Assembly: GCA_039931435.1 (NCBI GenBank)
Contig: JBDTRY010000005.1
Location: 1-53,257 of the forward strand
Direction: 5' to 3'
DNA length: 53,257 nt
From: JBDTRY01 sp039931435
GTDB taxonomy: Bacteria > Acidobacteriota > Thermoanaerobaculia > Gp7-AA8
Part shown: piece after piece, positions 13,955 to 22,897 of the stretch
Position numbering within the stretch: position 1 is the stretch's first letter
Layout: the number at the start of each line of letters is the position of its first letter
Notes under the pieces: model-generated
What the model was told of the DNA's origin: nothing
Database searches by the model: none
The model's input: only the letters and a program-made list of their open reading frames with translations
Made by a program: the position numbers and the translations under genes

Positions 13955-16876
13955 TCAGAACTTGAATCGCGCTCCGAAGCGGATGACGCGAGGGCTCTGC
14001 AGTTCAGCGATATGGTTGTAGACCGCGTTTGTTCCGTCCTTGCCGACGTCCAGTTGCGTGCTGCGATCGAGAACGGTGTGTGTATTCGTTACGTTGAAGG
14101 CATCGATGGCGATGTTCAGGCCTACGTTGTTCCAGATCGTGAAGTCTTTGGCGACGCGAAGATCGAGGTTCATCACGTCCGGGGCGCGTGTCTCCAGGTC
14201 GCCGACCAGGATGTTGCGGCTGCCGTCCTTGCTCGTTCGCACGCGAACGTAGTAGGGAAGCAGGTAGCCCTGGCGGCCGTTCAGAGCGGCGCCGGCGGAG
14301 ATCTTCCAGGGGAACTGGTAGATTCCGGTGACGCTGTAGGCCCACTTGGAATTGATGTAGTTGCGACCGATTCCGCCGGCAGAGGCGACGACGCCGCCAT
14401 CGCAGACCGAGCAGCCGTCGTAGGAATTGAGGCTGTCGCTCAGAACCTCCGTGGGATCGATGACGGCCCCCGAACCCACTTTCTGTGTCCAGTCGGCGAG
14501 GGTGACGTTCGCCCGCATCATCCAGTTGTTGGCCATGCGTTTGATGGCCGTGAGCTCGAGGTCCTGATAGGTCTGTGAGTAGTCAGGTCGATTTGTGAAT
14601 ACGTAATTGATCGGGGTGGGGACGCCGCTGCGCAGCCGGTATTCGGGGACGCTGTAGGCCTTGCCGTTGGGGAGTGTGCCCGAATCCATTCGGAACAGAG
14701 CGTAGTCGGCACTGGTGTAGTAGTCGCCTGCTCCGCGCGTCTTTTCAAACTGCGACCAGGTGAAGTCCGTGCTGTGACGCCATGTGTAGTTCGCACCAAC
14801 TGCAAATCCGGGAAGCAACTCATACTGGGTGCCGGCGATGAGCTCGTCAGTCTTGGGAGGTTTCATGCCGTAGTCGAGGCGGCCCGGAGAGAATCCCGCG
14901 GCAGGATTGTTGGGGTCGATGTTGTTGAATGAGTAGAGGCCGGAATCGAAATCGATTTCGTTTCTCTGGACGGTCCGATCGCCGTTGAGGTCGTCCCAGT
15001 AGTAGTAGAGCCGTTGCACCAGGTAGAAAGGGTTGGCCGCACCGGCGTCACTGGAACCGATCTGGTTGATGTAGTGGTTGTAGCTGCCCCGTACGAGAGC
15101 TCGTTTGTCTTTGCCGAAGGCGTAGGTCATTCCCAGGCGCGGCGAGAATCCGTTCCATTCCAGGGCCTTGTCATCACCGGCGAAGCTGGTGGCGGGCAGC
15201 AGATCGGGCGCGATGGGATTCGCTGTGACAGAACTGCTGAAGTTTTTGGCGCTCTGCCAGTCGTAGCGTGCACCGGCGTTAATGGTGAGGTTTCCGAGAA
15301 GAACCGTATCACCGAGATAAACGTCCTTGTAGCGGGAGCCGAAATTAGGAACTGCATCCCGCGTCAGGGCGGCCAGGGCTGAGCCGTCGTAGAAGTTGCC
15401 GAAGGACCGGTTCCCGGACCAGGACGTCAGCGAACTGACGGGAGTATCGCGATACTCGAATCCCCACTTCAGTTCGTGATCGATCTTGCCCGTCGAAGCG
15501 AAGTTGGCGGCGTCGATGCGGTAGTCCTTCTGAGGGACGTCCTGTTGGAAGTAGGAGTAGGAACGATGCCATCCCGTGGGAACGCCGGTTGCGCGCTCGT
15601 AGCTGCCTGACGAGTACCATGCCGGAACGTCTCTTCCGCCGATCGGTGTGGTCGAGTAACCGTTCTGCACGTTTCCGAACAGAGCCGTGGCGTAGAAATT
15701 CGATCCAATATTCTGAGTGTCTTCGAACTTCAGAAGATGTCCCGGTCCCCGCTGATCCGTGGCCGTCTCGATGGGCCGGGTGATGCTCAGACCGCGGCCA
15801 TGAACGGTCTTGTTGCTGTACATGTAATAGAAGGAACCGGCATTGGAAGGCATGATCTGAAGGTTGAGCTTGGCGTTCCAGTTTTCGAGATGCGTCAACT
15901 GCGGGATAGTGGGGCCGGCGATGAAATTGTTGATGTCGTTCTTCGAGTAGGCGCCCCAAAGCCAGGCCCGGTCCTTCCAGACTGGTCCGCCTGCTTCGGC
16001 GCCGTAGTCATAGATGTAGTCGATGGAGTTTCCGACCGTCAGATAGTCCCGGGCCTCGGAGGGAATTGATACGTCCGATTGGAACTGCTTGTCGGTCCAG
16101 AAGTAGCGGCCGGAGCCGGTGAAGTCATTGGTGCCCCTCTTGGCCACGAGGTTGATCTGCACTCCCGGAGTGCGCAGACGTGGGTCCGAGCCGCCCGTGG
16201 TCATCTGCACCTCGTTGAACGAATCGAAGTCGTAATAGAAGTTCGTTGTCCCTGTAGCGGCCATCTCGGTAACGTTTACGCCATCGAGGTTCCACTCGGT
16301 CTGATGGCGCTCGATGCCCTTGCCGATGAAGTAGGACTGCTGCCCGGAACGGTTTCCTCCGACGTTGGTCGTGCTCACCAGAACTCCGGGAACGGTCTGC
16401 AGCAACACCCACGGATCGCGAGCCGACGGGACCTTTTCCAGTTCCTGAAGGTTGATATCCGCGCCTGTACCGGTATTGCGTACGTCGATGAGCGGTGTTT
16501 CGGCGCTGACGGTGATTGCTTCAGAAACGGCCGGCGTCATGGAGAAGTTGATCTCCGAGTTCGCGCCGACGCTCACTTCCACCGGTCGATCGAGTGTGGA
16601 AAATCCGGCCAGCTCAGCCCGGAGCGTGTACTTCCCAGGGAACATATTAAGAAAACGATAATTACCGCTGGATGTCGTCACATACATCTGCGGCGCGCCG
16701 ATTCCGGATAGCGTTACGGTCACTCCCGGAACAGGATTCCCGTCGCTGTCCACGACTTTACCGACCACGTTTCCGCCCTGCGTTTGCGCGAATGACAGAC
16801 CGGCCGTCAGGAGCATCAGCGACAGCCACATTGCCACAAAGCGCATGGGACGCGGGGAACACGTAGAACGATTCAT
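13955..16876 (-). CDS. TonB-dependent receptor with carboxypeptidase-regulatory-like N-terminus
   Basis: This 973-aa outer-membrane protein begins with a signal peptide ending near GLSFAQTQ. A beta-sandwich domain of the CarboxypepD_reg type follows (about 35-120: VVGKVVDSDGNPVPGVTVTL), then a plug-like region and a large beta-barrel ending in the aromatic C-terminus IRFGARFKF. This architecture is typical of the large, duplicated OmpA/TonB receptor family of Acidobacteriota. The ligand is unknown; family members are thought to import oligosaccharides, peptides or metal complexes. The ATG at 16876 is chosen because AAGGAGA precedes it and the signal peptide starts there. The cyanophycinase-like gene lies downstream beyond a terminator. 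Confidence 0.92.
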   Translation of the reverse strand: MNRSTCSPRPMRFVAMWLSLMLLTAGLSFAQTQGGNVVGKVVDSDGNPVPGVTVTLSGIGAPQMYVTTSSGNYRFLNMFPGKYTLRAELAGFSTLDRPVEVSVGANSEINFSMTPAVSEAITVSAETPLIDVRNTGTGADINLQELEKVPSARDPWVLLQTVPGVLVSTTNVGGNRSGQQSYFIGKGIERHQTEWNLDGVNVTEMAATGTTNFYYDFDSFNEVQMTTGGSDPRLRTPGVQINLVAKRGTNDFTGSGRYFWTDKQFQSDVSIPSEARDYLTVGNSIDYIYDYGAEAGGPVWKDRAWLWGAYSKNDINNFIAGPTIPQLTHLENWNAKLNLQIMPSNAGSFYYMYSNKTVHGRGLSITRPIETATDQRGPGHLLKFEDTQNIGSNFYATALFGNVQNGYSTTPIGGRDVPAWYSSGSYERATGVPTGWHRSYSYFQQDVPQKDYRIDAANFASTGKIDHELKWGFEYRDTPVSSLTSWSGNRSFGNFYDGSALAALTRDAVPNFGSRYKDVYLGDTVLLGNLTINAGARYDWQSAKNFSSSVTANPIAPDLLPATSFAGDDKALEWNGFSPRLGMTYAFGKDKRALVRGSYNHYINQIGSSDAGAANPFYLVQRLYYYWDDLNGDRTVQRNEIDFDSGLYSFNNIDPNNPAAGFSPGRLDYGMKPPKTDELIAGTQYELLPGFAVGANYTWRHSTDFTWSQFEKTRGAGDYYTSADYALFRMDSGTLPNGKAYSVPEYRLRSGVPTPINYVFTNRPDYSQTYQDLELTAIKRMANNWMMRANVTLADWTQKVGSGAVIDPTEVLSDSLNSYDGCSVCDGGVVASAGGIGRNYINSKWAYSVTGIYQFPWKISAGAALNGRQGYLLPYYVRVRTSKDGSRNILVGDLETRAPDVMNLDLRVAKDFTIWNNVGLNIAIDAFNVTNTHTVLDRSTQLDVGKDGTNAVYNHIAELQSPRVIRFGARFKF

Positions 16877-16951
16877 CGTTTCTCCTTTCACAACGGGGAA
16901 TTCTCCGGTCATTCTGCTGAACGGAGAGGACAACTCGGGTGGTTTAGATAG

Positions 16952-16980
16952 TTTCTACTACCTTCCGTTCGTCGTGGCAA
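16952..16980 (-). promoter_or_regulatory. Candidate promoter of the TonB receptor gene
   Basis: Minus-strand TTGCCA (16975-16980) and TAGAAA (16952-16957) are separated by 17 nt. This would give a 5' leader of about 70 nt before the ATG at 16876, which has a good Shine-Dalgarno site. The -10 is only a partial match. Confidence 0.4.
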
Positions 16981-17054
16981 GAGAGAGAACTCGAATCGGG
17001 TGCCGAGTGAGACGGATTAACCCTTGCCAGAGCGAAGGGAAAGAACCACTCCGC

Positions 17055-17060
17055 TATAAT
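17055..17060 (+). promoter_or_regulatory. Consensus -10 element eight bases before an M20 peptidase start
   Basis: A perfect TATAAT lies 8 nt upstream of the ATG at 17069, with no Shine-Dalgarno between them. Transcription would start at or next to the A of the start codon, predicting a leaderless mRNA. No -35 at standard spacing is evident. Confidence 0.6.
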
Positions 17061-17068
17061 CCGCGCCC

Positions 17069-18448
17069 ATGAAGATCTCCGTCCGGTTCCTGGCTCCCGT
17101 CGTCTTCGCTTTGTACTCCGTCCCCATGCTGGCCGGTGATCCCGGGAAACTGGCCCACGACATTTACAAGGAGCTGATCGAGATCAACACCACCGAATCA
17201 TCGGGGAATGTCACCAAAGCCTGCGAGGCGGTTGCGGCACGGTTGCATCAGGCAGGGTTTTCGGATTCGGACGTGCGCATCGTCGGCGACGTCGATCGCA
17301 AGAAAAATCTCGTGGCGCGGCTGCGTGGATCAGGTCAGGGCAAACCGCTCCTGCTCCTCGCCCATCTGGACGTGGTCGAGGCAAACAGAGACGACTGGTC
17401 CGTCGACCCGTTCACCTTCCTTGAAAAAGACGGCTTCTACTACGGGCGGGGAACGACCGACGACAAAGCGATGGCCGCGATCTGGATCGCCAATCTCATT
17501 CGCTACAAGGAAGAGGGATTCAAGCCCCGCCGCGACATCATCGTCGCACTTACTGCTGACGAAGAAACCGGCGATGCGAACGGAGTCTCGTGGCTTCTGA
17601 AGAACGAGCGCCAGTTGATCGATGCTGGCTTCGCGCTGAACGAAGGGGGAGGCGGCAGGAGCGACGGGAGCAGGTACGTCTACAACGCGGTCCAGGCCAG
17701 CGAGAAGGTCTACATCACCTTTGAACTGGTAGTGACCAATCCCGGAGGGCACAGTTCCGTCCCGCGGAAGCCGAACGCCATCTATCAGCTGGCTGCCGGA
17801 CTCACTCACCTTGCTGCATTTGAATTTCCGGTTCAACTGAACGAGATCACGCGCGCCTATTTCCAGAAAATGTCCGCGGTAGAGACGGGACAGAAAGCGG
17901 CCGATATGCAGGCCGTGACGAAAACGCCCCCTGACGCCGAGGCTGTGAGGAGGCTGTCCGAAACGGCGGCGTACAACGCCCAGCTGCGAACGACCTGCGT
18001 AGCCACGCGGCTTGATGCCGGCCATGCTGACAATGCTCTGCCCCAGACTGCCAGGGCCACAGTGAACTGCCGGGTCCTGCCCGGGCAATCGACCGAGGAG
18101 GTGAAAACGACGATGGAGAGAGTGCTGGGCGATCCGTCGATCGAGGTCACATGGATCGACCGCGCCAAACTCAGCGAGCCATCGCCCCTTTCGACGGAGG
18201 TCATGGGCCCAATCGAGAAGGTCACTGCCAGGATGTGGCCCGGGGTGCCCGTCATTCCCATCATGATGACCGGTGCCACCGACGGCCTGTACCTTAGAAA
18301 TGCCGGGATTCCCACCTACGGCGTATCGGGACTGTTCGGCGATATCAATGATTCGAGGGCGCACGGCCGCGACGAACGGATGGGAGTGAAGCAGTTTTAC
18401 GAGGGGTTGGAGTTTCTCCACGATCTGGTGAAGGAATTGGCTGATTAA
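17069..18448 (+). CDS. Exported M20-family metallopeptidase
   Basis: This 459-aa zinc peptidase has a signal peptide (residues 1 to about 22) and the M20 metal-ligand motifs in order: LLLLAHLDVVEANRDDWSV (His, and the catalytic Asp two residues on), GRGTTDDKAM (bridging Asp) and TADEETGDANG (catalytic Glu and metal Glu). A dimerisation domain follows (NPGGHSSVPRKPNAIYQ). A C-terminal His region includes SRAHGRDERM. It probably acts in the periplasm as a carboxypeptidase or dipeptidase. It is divergent from the TonB receptor, so transport and peptide breakdown may be linked; that is inference. The transcript is predicted to be leaderless. Confidence 0.92.
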   Translation: MKISVRFLAPVVFALYSVPMLAGDPGKLAHDIYKELIEINTTESSGNVTKACEAVAARLHQAGFSDSDVRIVGDVDRKKNLVARLRGSGQGKPLLLLAHLDVVEANRDDWSVDPFTFLEKDGFYYGRGTTDDKAMAAIWIANLIRYKEEGFKPRRDIIVALTADEETGDANGVSWLLKNERQLIDAGFALNEGGGGRSDGSRYVYNAVQASEKVYITFELVVTNPGGHSSVPRKPNAIYQLAAGLTHLAAFEFPVQLNEITRAYFQKMSAVETGQKAADMQAVTKTPPDAEAVRRLSETAAYNAQLRTTCVATRLDAGHADNALPQTARATVNCRVLPGQSTEEVKTTMERVLGDPSIEVTWIDRAKLSEPSPLSTEVMGPIEKVTARMWPGVPVIPIMMTGATDGLYLRNAGIPTYGVSGLFGDINDSRAHGRDERMGVKQFYEGLEFLHDLVKELAD

Positions 18449-18533
18449 TCCGGACGTACCGGATCAGGCCAGCGTAGCCGGGCCCGCGCAAGGGGCCAGA
18501 AACCTTTTTCCGATCACAACGTTAGTTCCCTTC

Positions 18534-19094
18534 ATGAAGGGCGGAATTCTGGCTGCGTCTGTTCTGGCCACCTGGACTCTGGCGGTGCCGGTTCAGGCGC
18601 AAGCGCGGTGGCTGCACGTGGAGATCACCGGCGATCACGGCGGGCAGTCGGTCGTGCAGATGAACCTGCCGCTGGCCTCTCTGACCGCAGCCCTGCCCCT
18701 CATTCCCCTGAATGCCTGGGGTCACTGCAGGCTGGAGTTGAATGATCGAACCGTCAGCCGCGCCGAGATCGCTTTCATGGTGCAGAAGCTGCGCAACGCC
18801 CCGGAGAACGCAGTGCTGTCCATCGCCACTGACGGCGACAGGCTCGATGCTTCGCGCTCGGGGGACATGCTTGTGGTGACCATCCGCGAAGAGAATCTGA
18901 ACGCATCACCTGTGCAGGTGAGAATTCCTTTCGCGGTCGCGGAAGCGGTGTCCCTGGGCAGCGGCGACAGGCTGGACCTTCGCGCCGCAACCCGCGCCCT
19001 GGTGATGAGGGGAGCGGGGGAACTGGTCGTGGTCAACAGCAACGACGGTCGCGTGCGCATCTGGGCGGATGGCATTCCTGACGTGAGGCGCTGA
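18534..19094 (+). CDS. Secreted protein of unknown function
   Basis: This 186-aa protein has a signal peptide ending at VPVQAQA and is therefore periplasmic or secreted. The mature part has no motif I recognise. Its pattern, with short hydrophobic strands such as WLHVEIT and MLVVTIREEN alternating with acidic turns, suggests a small beta-rich domain. It is followed after 15 nt by another small envelope protein, preceded by AAGGAGAGG, so the two form an operon. Both contain a similar ending motif (NSNDGRVRIWADG here, TAPDARVRITLPP in the neighbour), hinting at related folds. No Shine-Dalgarno precedes this first start. Confidence 0.7.
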   Translation: MKGGILAASVLATWTLAVPVQAQARWLHVEITGDHGGQSVVQMNLPLASLTAALPLIPLNAWGHCRLELNDRTVSRAEIAFMVQKLRNAPENAVLSIATDGDRLDASRSGDMLVVTIREENLNASPVQVRIPFAVAEAVSLGSGDRLDLRAATRALVMRGAGELVVVNSNDGRVRIWADGIPDVRR

Positions 19095-19109
19095 ACCAAG
19101 GAGAGGCCG

Positions 19110-19565
19110 ATGTCCCTTCCACGTTTTCTGGCGATCCTCTTTCTGATCTGCGCCGTGGTTTTCGCGGGCGTTCTGACTGCTGGCTATTTCGTCTTTGTAC
19201 GCCCTGGATTTGCCCGGATCACGGTCTCGGAGAACTTCGGCGATCGAGAAGTCGTGCACGCTTTCGTTCCCGTGGGTCTGGTCAATTTCGGGATCCGCGC
19301 TCTACCGTTCGCCGACTTCGACATCGATGCCTGTGGCCGCGACGAGCTGCGAACGTGGAAGCCGGCACTGGCAGCGGCTGTGGCAGCATTGGAAACCGCT
19401 CCGGATGTCACTCTGCTCCGAGTGCATAGCGACGACAGCGACGTGGTGGTCCGTAAGGAGAATTCAGAGATCCGCATCGAAGTGACCGCGCCCGACGCCA
19501 GGGTCAGAATCACCCTGCCACCGTCGACCACGCGGGCCTTCCTCGGAGCAATTCGCGACCTCTAG
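19110..19565 (+). CDS. Membrane-anchored protein of unknown function
   Basis: This 151-aa protein has one N-terminal transmembrane helix (about residues 6-29) and a soluble domain outside the membrane. It starts with a good ribosome-binding site (AGGAGAGG) 15 nt after the preceding secreted protein. I do not recognise the family. Strand-like segments such as VTLLRVHSDDSDVVVRKENS and a final IRITLPP-like turn resemble the neighbour, so they may form a complex. Confidence 0.7.
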   Translation: MSLPRFLAILFLICAVVFAGVLTAGYFVFVRPGFARITVSENFGDREVVHAFVPVGLVNFGIRALPFADFDIDACGRDELRTWKPALAAAVAALETAPDVTLLRVHSDDSDVVVRKENSEIRIEVTAPDARVRITLPPSTTRAFLGAIRDL

Positions 19566-19602
19566 TGGCGTCCCAATATTGGGCTCGGGAAGGCTAGCCG
19601 GT

Positions 19603-19720
19603 GCTCGTAGGGCCGCACGGCGTGCGGCCTGCACCCTTTGCCATTCCACGAGGTTGCATGGTGGACTGAATGAACCAGTCCCGAAGAATACCGGCCCCGC
19701 GCCGTGCGGCCCTAACGAGC
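19603..19720. mobile_element. MITE-like element, family B, copy 1
   Basis: A 118-bp intergenic element with terminal inverted repeats: left GCTCGTAGGGCCGCACGGCG and right CGCCGTGCGGCCCTAACGAGC, about 20 bp each. The interior includes CCCTTTGCCATTCCA and CCCGAAGAATACCGGCC. A second copy with the same ends and interior lies at 32663-32786. No coding capacity is present, which fits a non-autonomous miniature inverted-repeat element. No clear target-site duplication was seen. Confidence 0.8.
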
Positions 19721-19815
19721 ATCTGCGGCGGGATTCGCAATACCTTGAAGTGACCGGCAAGGATCGTCGCGGTGAAATTTCAGTGACGTGAGGCCGGGAT
19801 CGGCGCCACCGCCGT

Positions 19816-19821
19816 TATGAT
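19816..19821 (+). promoter_or_regulatory. -10 element six bases before the esterase-TPR start
   Basis: TATGAT lies 6 nt before the GTG start at 19828 with no Shine-Dalgarno, the geometry expected of a leaderless transcript. Confidence 0.55.
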
Positions 19822-19827
19822 CGATTT

Positions 19828-21243
19828 GTGATCAGGTACCTCTTCGGTTTGCTCTTTCCCCTGCTTCTGGCGATTCCCGTTTCTGCGCAGCAGGACCGTT
19901 TTCCGCCAGGCTCGATGGCAGAACACATCGCCTGCAGAAGCGATCCCACCCAGACCTACACTCTCTATCTCCCCACCAGTTTCACCACCGACCGGAAATG
20001 GCCTGCTCTCCTCGTATTCGATCCTCGGGGACGGGCCACGTTTGCCGCCGAGATCTTCCGGGCCGCAGCTGAAAAGTACGGGTGGATCATCATCAGCTCG
20101 AACGACACCCGCAGCGACGGGCCGATGGAACCGAACATCAAAGCTGTCAGTGCGCTCTGGCCTGAAGTGCATCTCCGCTATCCCACCGACCCCGATCGCA
20201 TCTATGCGGCCGGCTTTTCCGGGGGCGGAATCGTGGCCTGGCTTCTGGGACAGAGGACGGGCCTTCTGGCGGGAATCATCAACTCAGGAGGGCGACTCCC
20301 CGAGGAGATTCCGACGGAAAAAATCGCATTTGTGCACTACGGAACTACCGGGGTGCGGGACTTCAACTATCAGCCCATGCACGCCATCGACGCACTGCTG
20401 GAGAAGAAGGGTGTCCCTCACCGTTTGATCGTTTTCGACGGCTCGCATCAGTGGCTGACGAAGGAAATGGCCCTACCGGCAGTGGGCTGGCTGGAGCTGC
20501 AGGCCATGAAACGCGGCCTTCGAGCGAAAGACCAGGCCATCATCGCCGAACGATATGGCGCCGATATGCAGTGGGCGTCGACGGCGGAAAGCGAAGGGAA
20601 TCTGCTGGAGGCCCTGCGCCGGTACGAGAATGTTGCCGCGACGTTTGACGGGCTGCGCGAGATCTCGGAGCCCGGAGAAAAGGCTGCTGCATTGCGCAGT
20701 AACAAGGAAGTATCCAGAGAAAGGCGCGAGGAGCAGTCCTGGGAGGATTACGAAACGCGGCAGACGATGAACGTCTTCCGCACGATCAAATCGCTCGATG
20801 ACCCCGACAATCCCGTTGCTCTGCAACGTGTGGTGCACGACCTTCATCTCGATGAACTGCTGAAGCGCCGGGAAGCGAAGGGGCTTCAGGGGGAGGCGGC
20901 GCAGCGCGTTCTGGAGTCGATCTACGTGCAGACGTCCTTCTACATTATGCGTGACGCCTTCGCTCAGAAGAACTACAGCAAGGCCCTGATGGTGCTTACG
21001 ATCGCCTCCCGCATTTATCCCGACCGCGGATTTGTCTGGTACAACATCGCCGCGGCGAACGCCCGGCTGAAGCACAAGGGCGAGGCTCTGGACGCTCTCG
21101 ACCGCGCCGTGGACAGCGGTTTTCACGACGCCGGCGCAGCGCAGGCTGACGACGACCTGGCCTCGCTGCGCGAGGAACCGCGGTTCCAGCAGGCTATGAC
21201 GAAAATGAAGTCCCTTCAGAGCTCCGATCCCGCTCCGCGCTAG
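19828..21243 (+). CDS. Exported alpha/beta-hydrolase (esterase-like) with TPR C-terminus
   Basis: This 471-aa protein has a signal peptide ending near IPVSAQQ. An alpha/beta-hydrolase domain (about 40-230) carries the nucleophile elbow AAGFSGGGIVAW and a terminal His in IVFDGSHQW. The domain resembles the PHB-depolymerase/feruloyl-esterase branch (TYTLYLPTSFTTDRKWPALLVF). The C-terminal half is helical with a TPR-like unit near the end (ASRIYPDRGFVWYNIAAANA), probably for protein contacts. The start is GTG, with a -10 six bases upstream. The substrate is unknown; ester hydrolysis in the periplasm is likely. Confidence 0.85.
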   Translation: MIRYLFGLLFPLLLAIPVSAQQDRFPPGSMAEHIACRSDPTQTYTLYLPTSFTTDRKWPALLVFDPRGRATFAAEIFRAAAEKYGWIIISSNDTRSDGPMEPNIKAVSALWPEVHLRYPTDPDRIYAAGFSGGGIVAWLLGQRTGLLAGIINSGGRLPEEIPTEKIAFVHYGTTGVRDFNYQPMHAIDALLEKKGVPHRLIVFDGSHQWLTKEMALPAVGWLELQAMKRGLRAKDQAIIAERYGADMQWASTAESEGNLLEALRRYENVAATFDGLREISEPGEKAAALRSNKEVSRERREEQSWEDYETRQTMNVFRTIKSLDDPDNPVALQRVVHDLHLDELLKRREAKGLQGEAAQRVLESIYVQTSFYIMRDAFAQKNYSKALMVLTIASRIYPDRGFVWYNIAAANARLKHKGEALDALDRAVDSGFHDAGAAQADDDLASLREEPRFQQAMTKMKSLQSSDPAPR

Positions 21244-21348
21244 CGCCGGCCCTCGTACACCGACGCGGGATGATGCGATCGTTAGTTCGCCAGCATGACA
21301 TGATCGATTATTCACGCAGACGGTTCATGAGAAGCGTCAAGGAAAGCC

Positions 21349-21397
21349 TGTCATTCTGAGCGTCGAGCGAAGAATCTCTTCTACCTTCCCGGTCGCC
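21349..21397 (-). repeat. Partial family A repeat
   Basis: Fragment beginning TGTCATTCTGAGCGTCGAGC and running through GAAGAATCTCTTCTACC to TTCCCGGTCGCC. Only one half of the palindrome is present. The rest of the gap 21244-21499 holds no feature other than the start-proximal -10. Confidence 0.7.
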
Positions 21398-21487
21398 TAC
21401 CCCTCCCACGCGCCCGTGCCGTGAAGAACATACGAATGTCTCTTCCTGACCATCCTTGTGAGCGCCACCCCTCGCCATCCACTGCTC

Positions 21488-21493
21488 TACACT
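21488..21493 (+). promoter_or_regulatory. -10 element six bases before the DUF2156 gene
   Basis: TACACT is followed by six bases and then GTG at 21500. This decides the start of the gene over an in-frame GTG at 21458 and predicts a leaderless mRNA. Confidence 0.55.
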
Positions 21494-21499
21494 GAACGG

Positions 21500-22897
21500 G
21501 TGAGCGAGTCAGTCGATCCCGATCAGGAGCGGCGTGCCGAAACGGACCAGACCAGACGGCGCGTGCTGGAGTTGCTGAAACGCCACGGCTACAACGCCAC
21601 GTCCTTTCAGATCCTCGAGCCTGATTTCTGCTACTGGCTGGAGGAGGATGCCTGCGTTGCCTATGTGGATACGGGACCAGCGTGGGTCGTGGCCGGCGGA
21701 CCGATCTCCGCACCCGACCTGATCGGTCCAGTGACACTGCGCTTCGTACAGGCCGCCCGCGAGCGCCGAAAGCGCGTCTGCTTCTTTGCCGTCGAGAAGC
21801 GATTCCTCGATGCCGTACCGTTCAAATGTTTTCCGATCGGCGATCAGCCCTGGTGGGACGTTCATCAATGGACGGACCGGCTCGGTGAGCATCGCAGTCT
21901 CCGAGAACAGTTGCGCCGGGCTCGTGCCAAGGGCGTCAAAGTGGATTCGATTACAGCCCCCGAAGTGGCCGATGAAGGCTCGCCGGTCCGGCTGGAAATC
22001 TCGGAGCTGATTGGGCGGTGGCTGAAGTCGCGGCGCATGCCGGCGATGGCCTTTCTCGTGGAACTGGTACCGTTCTCGTTTCCGCAGGAGCGAAAGTACT
22101 TCGTGGCACGGGCGAACGGGCGCCTGGTTGGCTTCCTCGTGGCCATTCCTGTTTACGGGCGCGGAGGGTGGTTCCTCGAGGATCTGCTTCGGGACCCGGA
22201 AGCTCCGAACGGCACGGCTGAAGCGATGGTGGACGCTGCATTCCGCGAAATCGCTGCCAGCGGGTCTTCGTTTGCCACACTGGGTCTGGCGCCTCTCGGC
22301 GGCGATGTGCGCGCCTTGCGGATCCTCACGCGCCTGACCTCGGGGTTCTACAACTTTGCCGGTGTACGGCGATTCAAAGCCAAGCTCCGGCCCAGCGGCT
22401 GGGATCCCATTTTCGTGGCCTATCCGGATGGACGTACCGCGATCGCTGCGCTCTGGGATGCGCTGTCGGCATTTGCGCACGGACATCCTTTCAGGTTTGC
22501 GGTGGCGGCCATTTTTCGCGCACCGGCAGTGGTCATCGGGGTCATGGCCGGTCTGCTCGTGCCCTGGACGCTCCTGCTGGCGCTCCCCGATCCTACGGGA
22601 TGGTTTCCGTCCGCCGCCGTGCAACTGGCCTGGGTCGTCTTCGACATTTTTCTGGCGGCGGCGCTGCTGGGCCTGACCGTGCGCTGGCGGCAATGGCTGG
22701 GAATCCTTCTCGCGGCGGCAATCTCCATCGACGCCATGCTCACGCTCTTCGAGGGAATCATCTTCAATGTCCGTCACGCCAGCGGACCGACCACATGGGC
22801 CGTGGTGATCATCTCCATCCTGGCGCCGCTCGGCGCTTCAACGATTCTCTGGGGCGGGGTTCTGACGCGGCGAGTGCAGAGCCTGCGCAAGGCGTGA
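21500..22897 (+). CDS. DUF2156 (LPG-synthase C-terminal-like) membrane protein
   Basis: This 465-aa protein has a soluble N-terminal part of about 310 residues with the double-GNAT fold pattern of DUF2156, as in the catalytic part of phosphatidylglycerol lysyltransferase. Visible pieces are FQILEPDFCYWLEEDACVAY, YVDTGPAWVVAGGPI, RKRVCFFAVEKRF and WFLEDLLRDPEAPNGTAEAM. Four hydrophobic helices follow at the C-terminus (about 335-455). The family transfers aminoacyl groups to lipids or has unknown acyl-transfer roles. The membrane helices are here C-terminal rather than N-terminal as in MprF. Its 3' end overlaps the convergent NUDIX gene by 60 bp. Confidence 0.8.
   Translation: MSESVDPDQERRAETDQTRRRVLELLKRHGYNATSFQILEPDFCYWLEEDACVAYVDTGPAWVVAGGPISAPDLIGPVTLRFVQAARERRKRVCFFAVEKRFLDAVPFKCFPIGDQPWWDVHQWTDRLGEHRSLREQLRRARAKGVKVDSITAPEVADEGSPVRLEISELIGRWLKSRRMPAMAFLVELVPFSFPQERKYFVARANGRLVGFLVAIPVYGRGGWFLEDLLRDPEAPNGTAEAMVDAAFREIAASGSSFATLGLAPLGGDVRALRILTRLTSGFYNFAGVRRFKAKLRPSGWDPIFVAYPDGRTAIAALWDALSAFAHGHPFRFAVAAIFRAPAVVIGVMAGLLVPWTLLLALPDPTGWFPSAAVQLAWVVFDIFLAAALLGLTVRWRQWLGILLAAAISIDAMLTLFEGIIFNVRHASGPTTWAVVIISILAPLGASTILWGGVLTRRVQSLRKA

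Noticed and set aside
18449..18470. A short CCGG-based hairpin after the M20 peptidase
   Set aside because: The stem is only about five base pairs and lacks a T-tract.
19571..19582. The palindrome CCCAATATTGGG after the small membrane-protein gene
   Set aside because: It is perfect but only 12 bp with no T-tract, so it is not a convincing terminator, and no operator family was recognised.
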